Of a stretch of DNA of 46,814 bases, positions 21,563 to 30,057 are shown piece by piece. Source of the DNA: a virus. Positions within the stretch are counted from its first letter, which is position 1. Each line of letters begins with the position of its first letter. The stretch lies in the IMG/VR virus record IMGVR_UViG_3300044824_000040, positions 1 through 46,814 of that record. One strand, 5' to 3'. The position numbers and the translations under genes are program-made. The notes under the pieces are model-generated. The model was not told where the DNA came from. It made no database searches and saw only the letters and a list, made by a program, of their open reading frames with translations.

Positions 21563-23725
21563 ATGGCCGATGATGACGAGGACGTGCGCAGCGGTGAGAC
21601 CGACGAGGACGAAGGTCCGCCGCAGCCTGTGCAGCTTGAAAGCCGCGAAGCCGAGCTTCTTAAAAAGTCGGGTGTGAAGAAGGCGTGCCTCGATCTCTAT
21701 AGGGACATCGCGAAAGGTTTTCAGGACCAGTGGGACCGCGCCAATGCGGGGATGGACTATTGGGATATTTACAACTGCCAGCTCGGTCCTAATCAGTTTT
21801 ATTCCGGCAATTCCAAGATTTTCATGCCGATCGTTCACGACGCGATTAACGCGCGGGTGACACGGTTCGTCAATCAGATATTCCCGCAGTCCGGTAAGCA
21901 CATAGAAGTTTCGGCGAGTGAAGACAAGCCGCAAGCGATTATGTCGCTTTTGGAGTTTTATATCCGCAAGTGCAAGCTGCGCACCAAGGTCATGCCGGCG
22001 CTTCTGCGCAACGGCGACATTGAGGGTCAGTATAACCTTGTTGTCGGGTGGCAGCGTAACGAACGCCATGTCGCAATGCGCGTGCATAAATCGCCGACTG
22101 TCGAGGCTCTGATGTTGGCGGGCGAGGAGGAGTACGAGGACATCCAAGAGGAGACGATCGTCCATCAGTACCCTAAGGTCGAGGTTATCGCCGATGCCGA
22201 TATCTGCATCCTGCCGCCAACGGCTGACAGCATAGAGGGCGCGATCGACGCGGGCGGTTCGGTGACAATCCTACGGCGGTGGTCGAAAGCCAAGATCCGC
22301 CAGCTCATTCGCGAAGGTGAAATCGACCAGGAAGAAGGCGAGGATCTGCTCAAGTCGATGAATAATAAGCGTGAGCAGCAGTATCCTGACAAGCCGAAGG
22401 CGATGGCGGACGCCGCCGGTATCAAGATCGAGCGCGGTGGCAAGTTCATGTGCCAGGTTTATGAGACTTGGACGAAGCTAAAAGTCGAAGGCGAGCGACG
22501 CATTTGCCGGATTTATTTTGCTGGCGATAACCAAGCGCTCTCGGTGCGGCGTAACCCGTATTGGTGCGACAAGGTGCCGGTGCTCTCGGCGCCGGTTGAG
22601 AAAGTCGAGGGTGCTTTCAAGGGGCAGAGCAAGGTCAAGTTCGTCGACACGATGCAGTACGCAGCGAACGATGCGGTCAATGAGGGTATGGACGCAGCCG
22701 CTTATGCGCTATTGCCCATCATCATGACTGACCCCGAGAAGAACCCGCGTGTCGGCTCGATGGTGCTCAACGTCGCGGCGATTTGGGAGACAAATCCGAA
22801 GGACACGCAGTTTGCGCAATTTCCGCCATTGTGGAAGGATGCCTTGACGCTTGTCGGCTCGTTCAAGGATCAGATTTTTCAGACGCTCGGGGTCAACCCG
22901 GCGATGATGCCGCACCAAGTTACGGCACCTGGCAAGAAGCCTAACCAGGCGCAGATCGCCAATGAGCAGCAGGTCGACATCTTGACGACGGCCGACGTGG
23001 TGACGGGCGTCGAGAACGAGATACTGACGCCACTCCTGCAGTGGTTTGTAGCGCTTGACCACCAGTATCGCGATGAAGTCATGACTGTGCGGGCGTTCGG
23101 TGAGATGGGCGTGCGTGCTGAAATGGAGGAGATCGAGCCTATCCAGATGGATCGGCGGTTCGAGTTCCGCTGGTTCGGCGTTGAGGCGGCGCGCAACGCG
23201 CAGCAGCTTCAGATGCAGATGGCGGGGCTCAATATGATGAAAGGCATCCCGCCGCAATCCTACCCCGGTTACGAGTTGAATATCGCGCCCGCCATTTCGC
23301 AGTTCATGGAGAACCTGTTTGGCCCGAGACTCGCGCCGCAGATATTCACCGACATTAGGAAGAAGCTGTCGCTCGACCCGCAGTTCGAGAACACGATGCT
23401 TGAGGCTGGTTATCCGATGATGGTGCATGCTCTCGACAACGATATTGAGCACATGCAGGCGCACATGCAGATGTTTCAGGCGCAGGGCGATTGGCACGGC
23501 ACAGTGCGCGAGCACATGATGCGTCATCAGATACAGATGCAGACTAAGCAGCAAGCAATGATGGCGCAGCAGCAACAGATGCTCCAGCCGCAGGGCGCGC
23601 AGGGCGGCGCTTCCGGTGGTCCGCGGCAAGGCGCTGTTCCCGCGGGGCCGCGGGCGCAACAGCCGCCTGGGGCTATCCATAGAGATCGTATGCCGATGGG
23701 CATGCCGAGGGCTGCGAGGGGTTGA
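21563..23725 (+). CDS. Portal protein (P22-like head-tail connector)
   Basis: 720 residues, the usual size of P22-type portals. Acidic N-terminus (DDDEDVRSGETDEDEG), then the conserved start ACLDLYRDIAKGFQDQWDRA, NSKIFMPIVHDAINARVTRF, and the stem/crown region with VKFVDTMQYAANDAVNEG. The C-terminal 100 residues are Gln/Met/Gly/Pro-rich coiled coil and disordered tail. It forms the dodecameric channel for DNA packaging and ejection. Confidence 0.9.
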   Translation: MADDDEDVRSGETDEDEGPPQPVQLESREAELLKKSGVKKACLDLYRDIAKGFQDQWDRANAGMDYWDIYNCQLGPNQFYSGNSKIFMPIVHDAINARVTRFVNQIFPQSGKHIEVSASEDKPQAIMSLLEFYIRKCKLRTKVMPALLRNGDIEGQYNLVVGWQRNERHVAMRVHKSPTVEALMLAGEEEYEDIQEETIVHQYPKVEVIADADICILPPTADSIEGAIDAGGSVTILRRWSKAKIRQLIREGEIDQEEGEDLLKSMNNKREQQYPDKPKAMADAAGIKIERGGKFMCQVYETWTKLKVEGERRICRIYFAGDNQALSVRRNPYWCDKVPVLSAPVEKVEGAFKGQSKVKFVDTMQYAANDAVNEGMDAAAYALLPIIMTDPEKNPRVGSMVLNVAAIWETNPKDTQFAQFPPLWKDALTLVGSFKDQIFQTLGVNPAMMPHQVTAPGKKPNQAQIANEQQVDILTTADVVTGVENEILTPLLQWFVALDHQYRDEVMTVRAFGEMGVRAEMEEIEPIQMDRRFEFRWFGVEAARNAQQLQMQMAGLNMMKGIPPQSYPGYELNIAPAISQFMENLFGPRLAPQIFTDIRKKLSLDPQFENTMLEAGYPMMVHALDNDIEHMQAHMQMFQAQGDWHGTVREHMMRHQIQMQTKQQAMMAQQQQMLQPQGAQGGASGGPRQGAVPAGPRAQQPPGAIHRDRMPMGMPRAARG

Positions 23726-23726
23726 G

Positions 23727-24293
23727 ATGGATATCCAGGCGCTAAAGATCGCGAACCAAAAGCGATGGGACGCAGTGAATATCTCCCCGGCACGGCGTCC
23801 GCTTTTGCAGGTCGTTTGCGGCCGGCTTCTATTGGGGAAAGCGCGCTACATGGACGTTAGCCAAAAAGCTAAAGTGCCTTGGCCCTTGATCGCGGTCATT
23901 CATGAGCGGGAGGCGTCGGGCAGTTGGAATGCCAATATCGCGAATGGCGATCCTTGGAAGGGTGAAACTATACATGTCCCTCGGGGGCGAGGTCCGTTCA
24001 CTTCGTGGGAAGATGCCGCGGTAGACGCACTGACAAACTGCGCCCCCTACGCCGGGCGATGGACGGATTGGACTTTGGGCGGGGCGCTGACGCTGCTTGA
24101 AGAATACAACGGGCTCGGCTACGCTGCTCGCGGCTTGCCATCCCCCTACGTTTGGGCGGCTACCGACCAGTACGTGAAGGGCAAGTACGTGGCTGATGGA
24201 CATTTTGACCCTGATGTTGTAGATCAGCAGCTTGGGTGTGCAGCCCTGCTGCTCGAACTGCAAGCCCTTGACACGAGTCCAGTGCTGTCATGA
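23727..24293 (+). CDS. Endolysin (lysozyme-family)
   Basis: 188 residues from ATG 23727, one base after the portal stop codon. Catalytic segment WPLIAVIHEREASGSW (His59-Glu60-Arg61-Glu62), then GDPWKGETIHVPRGRGPF, ALTNCAPYAG and LEEYNGLGYAARGLPSPYVW, the conserved order of a phage lysozyme-like family that uses one Glu. No signal peptide, so export depends on a holin. It starts the lysis group and overlaps the next gene by ATGA. Confidence 0.88.
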   Translation: MDIQALKIANQKRWDAVNISPARRPLLQVVCGRLLLGKARYMDVSQKAKVPWPLIAVIHEREASGSWNANIANGDPWKGETIHVPRGRGPFTSWEDAAVDALTNCAPYAGRWTDWTLGGALTLLEEYNGLGYAARGLPSPYVWAATDQYVKGKYVADGHFDPDVVDQQLGCAALLLELQALDTSPVLS

Positions 24294-24508
24294 AACTAGC
24301 TCTATTCATAGTTCTTTGCATGGTCATCGCCGCCGCAGCGCGGGCGCAGACTTACGAGGAAGCTAAGGCGTGTGTGGCTGACGCTTTCCGTCTTTGCAAA
24401 GCCGAGGCAAGTTCTTCAGATATGGCTGCGATCAAGAGTTGTTTGACTGCGCATCGCAACAAGGTCAGTTACAGGTGTCGCGAGACGCTTAGAAAGCATG
24501 GGGCCTAA
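24290..24508 (+). CDS. Small secreted four-Cys protein
   Basis: 72 residues. Signal peptide 1-19 (ends ARAQ), then four Cys in KACVADAFRLCKAE, KSCLTAHR and YRCRETL, spaced like two helical hairpin disulfides. Similar short Cys-rich exported proteins occur in rhizobia. In a lysis cassette it may act in the periplasm; it has no clear o-spanin lipobox. Confidence 0.7.
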   Translation: MKLALFIVLCMVIAAAARAQTYEEAKACVADAFRLCKAEASSSDMAAIKSCLTAHRNKVSYRCRETLRKHGA

Positions 24509-24509
24509 A

Positions 24510-24695
24510 ATGGCAACACAGCAAGATTACGCTGTGGGCGCTGCTGCTGCGCAGGCGTACGCAGAAGCGTTCGTCAAGGCAAAAGTACCCGGCATGTTTG
24601 AAGGTACGGCGGAAGGGTTTATTACGCAGATGATCGCGCCTTTGTCGAAAGCGGTCATCGACGCCGTTGACGCAAGTCGAGCGAAGGGGGCGTAA
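24510..24695 (+). CDS. Hypothetical Ala-rich lysis-region protein
   Basis: 61 residues from ATG 24510 (GGGG upstream; the ATG at 24498 would overlap the previous gene). Ala-rich amphipathic helices, AVGAAAAQAYAEAFVKAKVP, then FITQMIAPLSKAVIDAV. It lies between a Cys-rich secreted protein and a holin-like protein. No family recognised. Confidence 0.6.
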   Translation: MATQQDYAVGAAAAQAYAEAFVKAKVPGMFEGTAEGFITQMIAPLSKAVIDAVDASRAKGA

Positions 24696-24696
24696 G

Positions 24697-25023
24697 ATGC
24701 CGTTCGTCGATCCGAGTATACGCTTCTGGATTGGCCTAGTCGTCACGATCGCTGTGGCTCTTAGCCAAGGCACCTTGTCGCTAACTCACGCTGTTCCTGT
24801 GGACTGGATACCCTACGTTACAGCTTGGGCGGGCATCTTTGCTTTCATCGGTTCGGCGCTATTGACGGCTCTTAACGGCGCAGGAATGACGACACAAAGT
24901 CGGCTTGCCAGCGCGGCGTCCATCCCTGAAGTCAAGTCCATCGTTACGACGCAGGCAATAGCTGAGGTTACGTCGAGTGACAAAATCGTTGGCCCGCCGA
25001 AAGCAACGGGAACCAAGGTCTAG
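24697..25023 (+). CDS. Holin-like protein (two transmembrane helices)
   Basis: 108 residues from ATG 24697. Transmembrane segments at about 9-27 (IGLVVTIAVALSQGTL) and 33-56 (VTAWAGIFAFIGSALLTAL) with a short polar turn, then a hydrophilic tail. This matches class II holin topology. The neighbourhood (endolysin two genes upstream, other small exported proteins) supports a role in releasing the endolysin. Confidence 0.7.
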   Translation: MPFVDPSIRFWIGLVVTIAVALSQGTLSLTHAVPVDWIPYVTAWAGIFAFIGSALLTALNGAGMTTQSRLASAASIPEVKSIVTTQAIAEVTSSDKIVGPPKATGTKV

Positions 25024-25032
25024 GAGAGAAAC

Positions 25033-25632
25033 ATGCGGCGTTTAATCCTCGTCGCGCTTGTGCTGGCGCTTGCGTCGCCCGCGTTTGCGCAGGCTAAACG
25101 ACAGCCCTTGACTGGCAACCCGGTCAGTGATTTTGAAAGTGCCATTGGCAAACGTCCGCCGCTAACCGGCAATCCAATCGCTGACATTGCGAATGCTAAA
25201 AACGCTAATAGTACGGCAACTCCAGCCTGCACCTTTCAGGCTTTCGCGCAGTTGACCGCCAACAACATCATCAACTTTATTAAGGCTTGCGCGACGCTCA
25301 TGGAGACCGATTCGCAAGCCGCACTCACGTCGGCAGAGGCTGCTAAAGACACTACCGCCATCGCCTGTCTGACGCCTGGAACGGCTTTGCTTACCGCGGC
25401 GATCGGGGTGCCCGAGGTTCCGGGGGTTCCGGCGATCCCGGCAACGGCCACGACCGCCGAGGTTCCGGCAGTAGCGGCGATCCCGGCGAAACTCGCCGGT
25501 CCCATCCTGATATTTCAGAAGTTCCGCGAGTTCGTCATGTCGGCGGGCTTGTCGAACTGCAACGCTTGGGTCAACACGACCATCGCTTCTACGATCGGTA
25601 GCGCAGCCCTCATCCCGATCCCCATCCCATGA
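25033..25632 (+). CDS. Secreted protein with PLTGNP repeat
   Basis: 199 residues. Signal peptide 1-19 (ASPAFAQA). Two copies of PLTGNPxxDxxxA (QPLTGNPVSDFESA and PPLTGNPIADIANA) follow the cleavage site. The middle has two further Cys, and a Val/Pro/Ala repeat VPEVPGVPAIPATATT precedes a helical end. Probably periplasmic, in the lysis region; function unknown. Confidence 0.75.
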   Translation: MRRLILVALVLALASPAFAQAKRQPLTGNPVSDFESAIGKRPPLTGNPIADIANAKNANSTATPACTFQAFAQLTANNIINFIKACATLMETDSQAALTSAEAAKDTTAIACLTPGTALLTAAIGVPEVPGVPAIPATATTAEVPAVAAIPAKLAGPILIFQKFREFVMSAGLSNCNAWVNTTIASTIGSAALIPIPIP

Positions 25633-25636
25633 TAAT

Positions 25637-25726
25637 ATGAGAGCGTTGGCGTTCATCGCAATGTGGCCGTTCTACGTATGGCGGTTAAGGCGAGCAAAAA
25701 AGCGATGGGAGAAGAAGAAAATGTAA
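25637..25726 (+). CDS. 29-residue membrane/basic peptide
   Basis: MRALAFIAMWPFYVWRLRRA then KKRWEKKKM: a short hydrophobic stretch followed by a highly basic tail, as in tiny membrane-active phage peptides. It overlaps the start region of the next gene in another frame. Support is composition and position only. Confidence 0.45.
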   Translation: MRALAFIAMWPFYVWRLRRAKKRWEKKKM

Positions 25727-26166
25727 CGACGGCAATGACGGCGTTAACGGAGGCGCTTTCTTCCGGCAACGCCGTTAATCAGCCGCTACTACTCTCGCTC
25801 ATCAAAGGGCTCGATGAAAAAGTCGGGCTGCTCATCAACGCTCAAAAAGAAGGTGTGAAGACTGCTATGGACGCGGCCGAGAAAGCTGTGGCTAAAGCTG
25901 AATCTGCGGCGGACAAACGGTTTGAGGCCCTGAACGAACTGCGCGGCATGGCCGCAGATTGGCGTACTGAGTTTGCACGGCAGAGCACGGTCGACTTGCA
26001 GGTCAAGGGGCTAGAAACTCGCTTATATAACATCGACTTACTGCTACGTGATCAGCACGGTAGGGGCAGCGGGCAGGTAGATTTAGTTAAATGGCTCTTT
26101 GCCGGAGTGTTAGCCGGCGCAGGGCTAGTCTCAGTCATCCAGTTTGTTTTGAAATTCGCGCATTGA
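25705..26166 (+). CDS. Tail-anchored coiled-coil protein
   Basis: 153 residues from ATG 25705; starts at 25663 (GTG), 25678 and 25735 are also possible because no ribosome site stands out. Residues 10-120 are helical and Ala/Lys/Glu-rich coiled coil. A single C-terminal transmembrane segment WLFAGVLAGAGLVSVIQFVL lies at about 129-148. The topology mirrors an i-spanin, with the anchor at the opposite end. Lysis-related or membrane-tethering role suspected. Confidence 0.65.
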   Translation: MGEEENVTTAMTALTEALSSGNAVNQPLLLSLIKGLDEKVGLLINAQKEGVKTAMDAAEKAVAKAESAADKRFEALNELRGMAADWRTEFARQSTVDLQVKGLETRLYNIDLLLRDQHGRGSGQVDLVKWLFAGVLAGAGLVSVIQFVLKFAH

Positions 26167-26192
26167 CACCGCTCGGCTTTTCGCCGTATCCT
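26163..26192 (+). promoter_or_regulatory. Strong sigma-70-like promoter before scaffold/capsid genes
   Basis: TTGACA (26163-26168), 18-base spacer, TATCCT (26187-26192). A hairpin AACCCC/GGGGTT (26207-26223) follows in the leader before ATG 26266. A separate promoter here would allow high expression of scaffold and capsid. Confidence 0.6.
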
Positions 26193-26265
26193 GTGCAATC
26201 TCGACTAACCCCCGTTAGGGGTTGCCTCGACTGGCGACCGTAAGCCGCCGCAATGGAGCGTGTGC

Positions 26266-26994
26266 ATGGCTGAGAAGCCCGGTGAACTTGAGGTCGAGCT
26301 TGAGCCGGAAACGGAACTTGAACCGGAGCCGGAAGCAGAGCTCGAATCCGAAGCAGATCCCGAGCCCGAAGTAACGGAGCCCGAGTCTGAACCGGAACTT
26401 CACGCTGAACCAGAACAACCATCCCGCCGAGATCGCCGTATCGAGACGTTGACTACCTCGCTTGCCGAGGAGCGTCGTCTACGTGAGGAGACCAATCGGC
26501 GCCTGGATGCCTTGCTTGCTGGTCAGCAAAATCGGCCACCCGCGGGCGAAACGTCCGAAGCACGCGCGCAGCGTTTGGCACTGTTGACCCCCGAGGAGCG
26601 GATCACTGCGGAACTGCATGAAGCGCGGCGAGATTTCTCGCAGCAGATGCAGGTCGTGCAGTTCCAATCCCAGGACAATAGCGACAGGGCCGCCTACGAG
26701 GCGAAGGCGACGGTCGATCCGTTGTACGCAAAGTGGCGTCCGAAGGTCGAGACGGAACTCGCGGAATTGCGCAGGCAGAACATGAACGTGTCGCGTGAGC
26801 GGCTGATGTACTACCTGATCGGCAAGAACGCGGTGGAGGGACGGCAAGCTGTGAAGGGCCAGCAACGTGCCGAAGGGCGCAGGCGGGTCGAGCAGCAGCG
26901 AACTCGTCCAGCCAATTCCGGCTCCGACGTAGCGGGCTCCCGGCGGGATCGCAACGCTTCTCTCGAAAGGCGGCTGGAGAACCAGTCACTTTAG
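26266..26994 (+). CDS. Scaffold-like protein
   Basis: 242 residues from ATG 26266 (GGAG upstream). Residues 3-55 are an acidic Glu-Pro repeat (ELEPEPEAELE), 56-120 coiled coil with many Arg/Glu, and the C-terminus is basic (RRRVEQQR, SLERRLENQ). A charged N-terminus, coiled coil and basic capsid-binding C-terminus directly before the capsid gene are typical of podovirus scaffolding proteins. No protease is seen nearby. Confidence 0.8.
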   Translation: MAEKPGELEVELEPETELEPEPEAELESEADPEPEVTEPESEPELHAEPEQPSRRDRRIETLTTSLAEERRLREETNRRLDALLAGQQNRPPAGETSEARAQRLALLTPEERITAELHEARRDFSQQMQVVQFQSQDNSDRAAYEAKATVDPLYAKWRPKVETELAELRRQNMNVSRERLMYYLIGKNAVEGRQAVKGQQRAEGRRRVEQQRTRPANSGSDVAGSRRDRNASLERRLENQSL

Positions 26995-27020
26995 GCGGCT
27001 AGTGCCGCAGGAGAGAGCAG

Positions 27021-28367
27021 ATGGCCGTCAATCAGTCTAGCAGCTTCCAGGCTGACGTAGAGGCATATATTGCCGACAAAACGCTGCCTCTGGCGCGGCG
27101 GCAACTCGTCGTCTACCAGTTCGGCGATCCCCTGACGCTCCCCAAAGGGCGCGGCGTGACCTATACCGCAACGCGGTATAACCGTGTGCCGCTGCCCTTC
27201 GCACCGCTCTCCGAGGGCGTGCCGCCGATCGGCGAACTCATGACCATCGGCCAAGTCACGGCGACCGCCCTGCAGTGGGGCGACAAGATCACCATTACCG
27301 ACATCGCCGAGATGACGATCAAGCATCCGCTGTTCAAGAAGGCGATCGAGCTTCTTGGCCTGCAGATCGCTGAAACACTGGAGCGCAACACATTCAACAA
27401 CCTCATGGGCGGCGCGCAGGTCAATTACGTCAACGCGCGCGGTTCGCGTGGCGGTCTCGTTGCCGGCGACGTACTCAATATCCACGAACTCAACCGCGCC
27501 TACGCCATGCTGGTCACACTCGGCGCCCCGCGCTACATGGGCGACGAGATGACCGATACCAAGCTCGAAGCCGACGCAGGCGGGGCGAAGGCGTCGAGCA
27601 ACCCGCGGTCGATGCCGCACTACGCTTGTGTGATACATCCGTTCGTGGCGGGCGATCTTCGCGAGAACCAACCGATCCAGTACGCCTGGTCGCAGTCGGA
27701 CATCAACCGGCTCTACAACTACGAGCTTGGCGAATGGTCGGGCATCCGGTTCTGCATGTCGAACATGGTGCCGTCGTTTACCGGCGTCGCGCTGATTCAG
27801 CCGACCGCCGGGACAGCCGGCAACCTCGCGACGAGCGCCACTTACTACGCCATCGTTACGGCTTCCGACACGCAGAATCAGTACGAGTCGCAGATCTACC
27901 AAGTTTCCGCCGCGACATCCGTTACCGGGCCGAACGGGTCTCTGACTGTCGTGCTGCCGACGCTCGCCGGCTACACCTTCAGCGTCTACATCGGTACGAC
28001 AAACGCTCCGGCCAATCTTGGTTTGAGCGCTGCAGGGCCGACAGTCGGTCCGATGCAGGGACAGGCGACGCAGATGGCCGGCGGCCAGACGGTCGTGATA
28101 ACGGGCATCGGCGCTTCGCAGATCCCCCCGGCTGCGCCGGGTACGGGCATTACGGTCTATCCGAACTACGTGTTTGGCCGCGGCGCTTACGGGCAGGTGA
28201 TGCTCGACGATACGAAGTTCACGTATCTCAAGGAAGCTGACAAGTCAGATCCTTTAAATCAATTACGCGTTGTAGGCTGGAAGTTAATGTACGGCACAAT
28301 TTACGAAAACCAGCAGTTCATGTTGCGCATCGAGAGCACGAGCGCGTTCAACTCCACCTTCGGGTAA
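27021..28367 (+). CDS. Major capsid protein, N4 gp56 family, with Ig-like insert
   Basis: 448 residues. The N-terminal 248 residues match the N4-gp56-type HK97-fold capsid: VAYQFGDP-like LVVYQFGDPLTLPKGRG, RYNRVPLPFAPLSEGVPP, QWGDKITITDIAEM, HPLFKKAIELLGLQIAETLE. Residues about 255-350 are a Thr/Ser/Gly-rich beta domain (TSATYYAIVTASD, SLTVVLPTLAGYTFSVYIG) resembling FN3/Ig-like folds. The capsid fold then resumes (NYVFGRGAYGQVMLDD). AGGAGAG precedes ATG 27021. The 3' end overlaps the antisense HNH gene by 20 bases. Confidence 0.93.
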   Translation: MAVNQSSSFQADVEAYIADKTLPLARRQLVVYQFGDPLTLPKGRGVTYTATRYNRVPLPFAPLSEGVPPIGELMTIGQVTATALQWGDKITITDIAEMTIKHPLFKKAIELLGLQIAETLERNTFNNLMGGAQVNYVNARGSRGGLVAGDVLNIHELNRAYAMLVTLGAPRYMGDEMTDTKLEADAGGAKASSNPRSMPHYACVIHPFVAGDLRENQPIQYAWSQSDINRLYNYELGEWSGIRFCMSNMVPSFTGVALIQPTAGTAGNLATSATYYAIVTASDTQNQYESQIYQVSAATSVTGPNGSLTVVLPTLAGYTFSVYIGTTNAPANLGLSAAGPTVGPMQGQATQMAGGQTVVITGIGASQIPPAAPGTGITVYPNYVFGRGAYGQVMLDDTKFTYLKEADKSDPLNQLRVVGWKLMYGTIYENQQFMLRIESTSAFNSTFG

Positions 28368-28851
28368 GGTAGTTGATAGCTGACTGAAGGATGGTAATGT
28401 CGTGATGCAGTTGTCCGATACCAACATTGCAAGCGTGGCAAAGCAAGCCACGCTTGCGGCCCGTATCGTGGCAATGATCTACAAACAAACGGCCGTTGTT
28501 TCTGTAGCCTTTTGGCTTTTGTTTGCAGATGGCGCACAAACCATTCTGCGCAGCTTCCATCGTTTCGTATTCAGCGACAGTCATTTTTTGGTTGCTTCTG
28601 AGCGCAGCAGCAAACGCTCGGTCGGGGTAGCGCTTGCGCCATATACGCGCGTACAGCGCTACTTTTTCGGGATTTTTGCGGCGCCATTTTTTAACTTGCG
28701 CGCGAGCCTTTTCAGGGTGTTCTTTTTTGTATTTGCGCGCATAAATGCGGTTGCATTCAGAACACAAATAGCCGCGCCCTTCAGGTTTGTTTTTAGCTTT
28801 GACAAACTCAGTAATTGGCTTTGTTGCTTTGCAGGTGTAACAAGTGCGCAT
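28348..28851 (-). CDS. HNH endonuclease (endonuclease VII-like), antisense after capsid gene
   Basis: 167 residues from ATG 28851, chosen because AGGAGGGAG lies just upstream; an upstream Met at 28890 is not needed. N-terminal zinc knuckle CYTCKATKP ... LCSECNR, basic helical linker (KYKKEHPEKARAQVKKW), then the HNH core CAICKQKP, VDHCHDTGRKRGLLC and CHACNVGIG. Sits antisense in the late operon and overlaps the capsid stop. Typical of a free-standing homing-type nuclease inserted near a conserved gene. Confidence 0.9.
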   Translation of the reverse strand: MRTCYTCKATKPITEFVKAKNKPEGRGYLCSECNRIYARKYKKEHPEKARAQVKKWRRKNPEKVALYARIWRKRYPDRAFAAALRSNQKMTVAEYETMEAAQNGLCAICKQKPKGYRNNGRLFVDHCHDTGRKRGLLCHACNVGIGQLHHDITILQSAINYLTRRWS

Positions 28852-28861
28852 GACTCCCTCC

Positions 28862-28885
28862 TGGTATGTAGAGCATGACATACCA
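28862..28885. repeat. 8-bp inverted repeat upstream of HNH gene
   Basis: TGGTATGT (28862-28869) and ACATACCA (28878-28885) flank AGAGCATG. It lies between the divergent HNH start and the next late gene, so it may be an operator or a recognition site of the nuclease. Confidence 0.4.
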
Positions 28886-28907
28886 TACATCGACAGGAGA
28901 GTAAAGT

Positions 28908-29189
28908 ATGGCTTACCGATTGCGCTATTCGTTCAACGTAGATTACGTGGGACCGGGCCAAGGTCCGACCGGCTCGCCGCAAGTCGGCCCCGGCAACTCG
29001 AACTCTCAAACGCTTGGCTTGTTCAACCAAGCGGGCGGGCAGAACTCGCCGGGTCTTGGCAGCGGGGGCATCATCAACGGCACCGACATTACGAACTTGA
29101 CCAACGCGGCGGCGGTCGACATGGCGGCGCAGCTCAACCTCGCGGTCAATCTCAGCAAGATGACAGGCTGGCCGACAGGGAACCCGTAA
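28908..29189 (+). CDS. Small head protein
   Basis: 93 residues, Gly/Asn/Gln-rich middle (GPGQGPTGSPQVGPGNSN, QAGGQNSPGLGSGG), then NLTNAAAVDMAAQLN. Position after the capsid gene suggests a head decoration or vertex protein. AGGAGAG precedes ATG. No family recognised. Confidence 0.7.
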   Translation: MAYRLRYSFNVDYVGPGQGPTGSPQVGPGNSNSQTLGLFNQAGGQNSPGLGSGGIINGTDITNLTNAAAVDMAAQLNLAVNLSKMTGWPTGNP

Positions 29190-29190
29190 G

Positions 29191-29544
29191 ATGGCGCTGC
29201 GCACCCTTGGCACAAACGCCAATAACTCGTTCAAGGCATTTCTCGTCGGCACTGACGATTTAGTGGCGGCGACGGTTGCCTTGCTCATGAACGGCATCCT
29301 TGCCGATCCACCGGGTTACGGCGCCTGGCCGAAGGTCAACACGTCTGGGTTGATAGACTCCTCTAGCGGCACTATCCGCCCTCGCGTCAACCAGGCGTAC
29401 GTGCAGACGGGGCGGCTCATCATCCCCAACCGCGGGCAGCTCCAACTCAAGCCCGGCGACTTCGTTGCCTTCGATCCGACGACCGGCTGGCCGATCGTGA
29501 TCTCGGGCGATTGCGCCGCGAATGGCGCCGTTACGCACACCTAA
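29191..29544 (+). CDS. Small structural protein with beta-rich core
   Basis: 117 residues; the first half is helical (NSFKAFLVGTDDLVAATVAL), the second beta-rich (GRLIIPNRGQLQLKPGDFVAF, DPTTGWPIVI). It overlaps neither neighbour and follows the preceding stop by one base. Head or head-tail joining role by position only. Confidence 0.7.
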   Translation: MALRTLGTNANNSFKAFLVGTDDLVAATVALLMNGILADPPGYGAWPKVNTSGLIDSSSGTIRPRVNQAYVQTGRLIIPNRGQLQLKPGDFVAFDPTTGWPIVISGDCAANGAVTHT

Positions 29545-29556
29545 AGGAATCTACCA

Positions 29557-30057
29557 ATGGCACGACGTACTGTTGCTGCTTCGCTCTCGGAGATCGAGCA
29601 GCGCATTGACAGCGATCCGCTCCTTACCCCGGAAGTCCGCGCGCAGATCAAGGAGAAGGCGCGCGATCACGTCGCCAAGAAGCGGCGCGACGCGGCGGAA
29701 GCCAAGCTTCTCGCGCAAGAGATCCGCAACGAGGAGATCGCACACAACCCTCTGGAGCAGTACGAGGACGTGCAGATCGACCTCGCTCCTTATGTGGCGT
29801 CGGCGAAGTTCTCATCGTCCTACATCTCGCTCGACGGTCGCATGTACGTGCATGGCCTTGTCTACTCGGTGCCGTACTCGGTCGCGCGCACGCTTGACGA
29901 CATCATGGCGCGGGCGTGGGAGCACGAGAACGAGATCCACGGCCGGCGCCGCCGCGGCGACCTTGTGCGCAAGCCGATGCAACCCCGGCTTAGCCCGCAT
30001 GACGCAGGCGTGCCGGCGAACGTCATCAACACCCGCTCATCGGTTATGAGCGTGTAA
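29557..30057 (+). CDS. Hypothetical structural-region protein
   Basis: 166 residues. A helical Lys/Arg/Glu start (IKEKARDHVAKKRRDAAEAK) is followed by a beta-like SSYISLDGRMYVHGLVYSVP core with aromatic and charged residues. AAAGGAA precedes ATG. The stop shares TAATG with the next start. No family recognised. Confidence 0.7.
   Translation: MARRTVAASLSEIEQRIDSDPLLTPEVRAQIKEKARDHVAKKRRDAAEAKLLAQEIRNEEIAHNPLEQYEDVQIDLAPYVASAKFSSSYISLDGRMYVHGLVYSVPYSVARTLDDIMARAWEHENEIHGRRRRGDLVRKPMQPRLSPHDAGVPANVINTRSSVMSV

Noticed and set aside
22709-23680. 323-residue minus-strand ORF
   Set aside because: Antisense of the portal gene, His/Arg/Leu-rich, no start signal.
26991-27902. 303-residue minus-strand ORF
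   Set aside because: Antisense of the major capsid gene, whose conserved motifs are clear.
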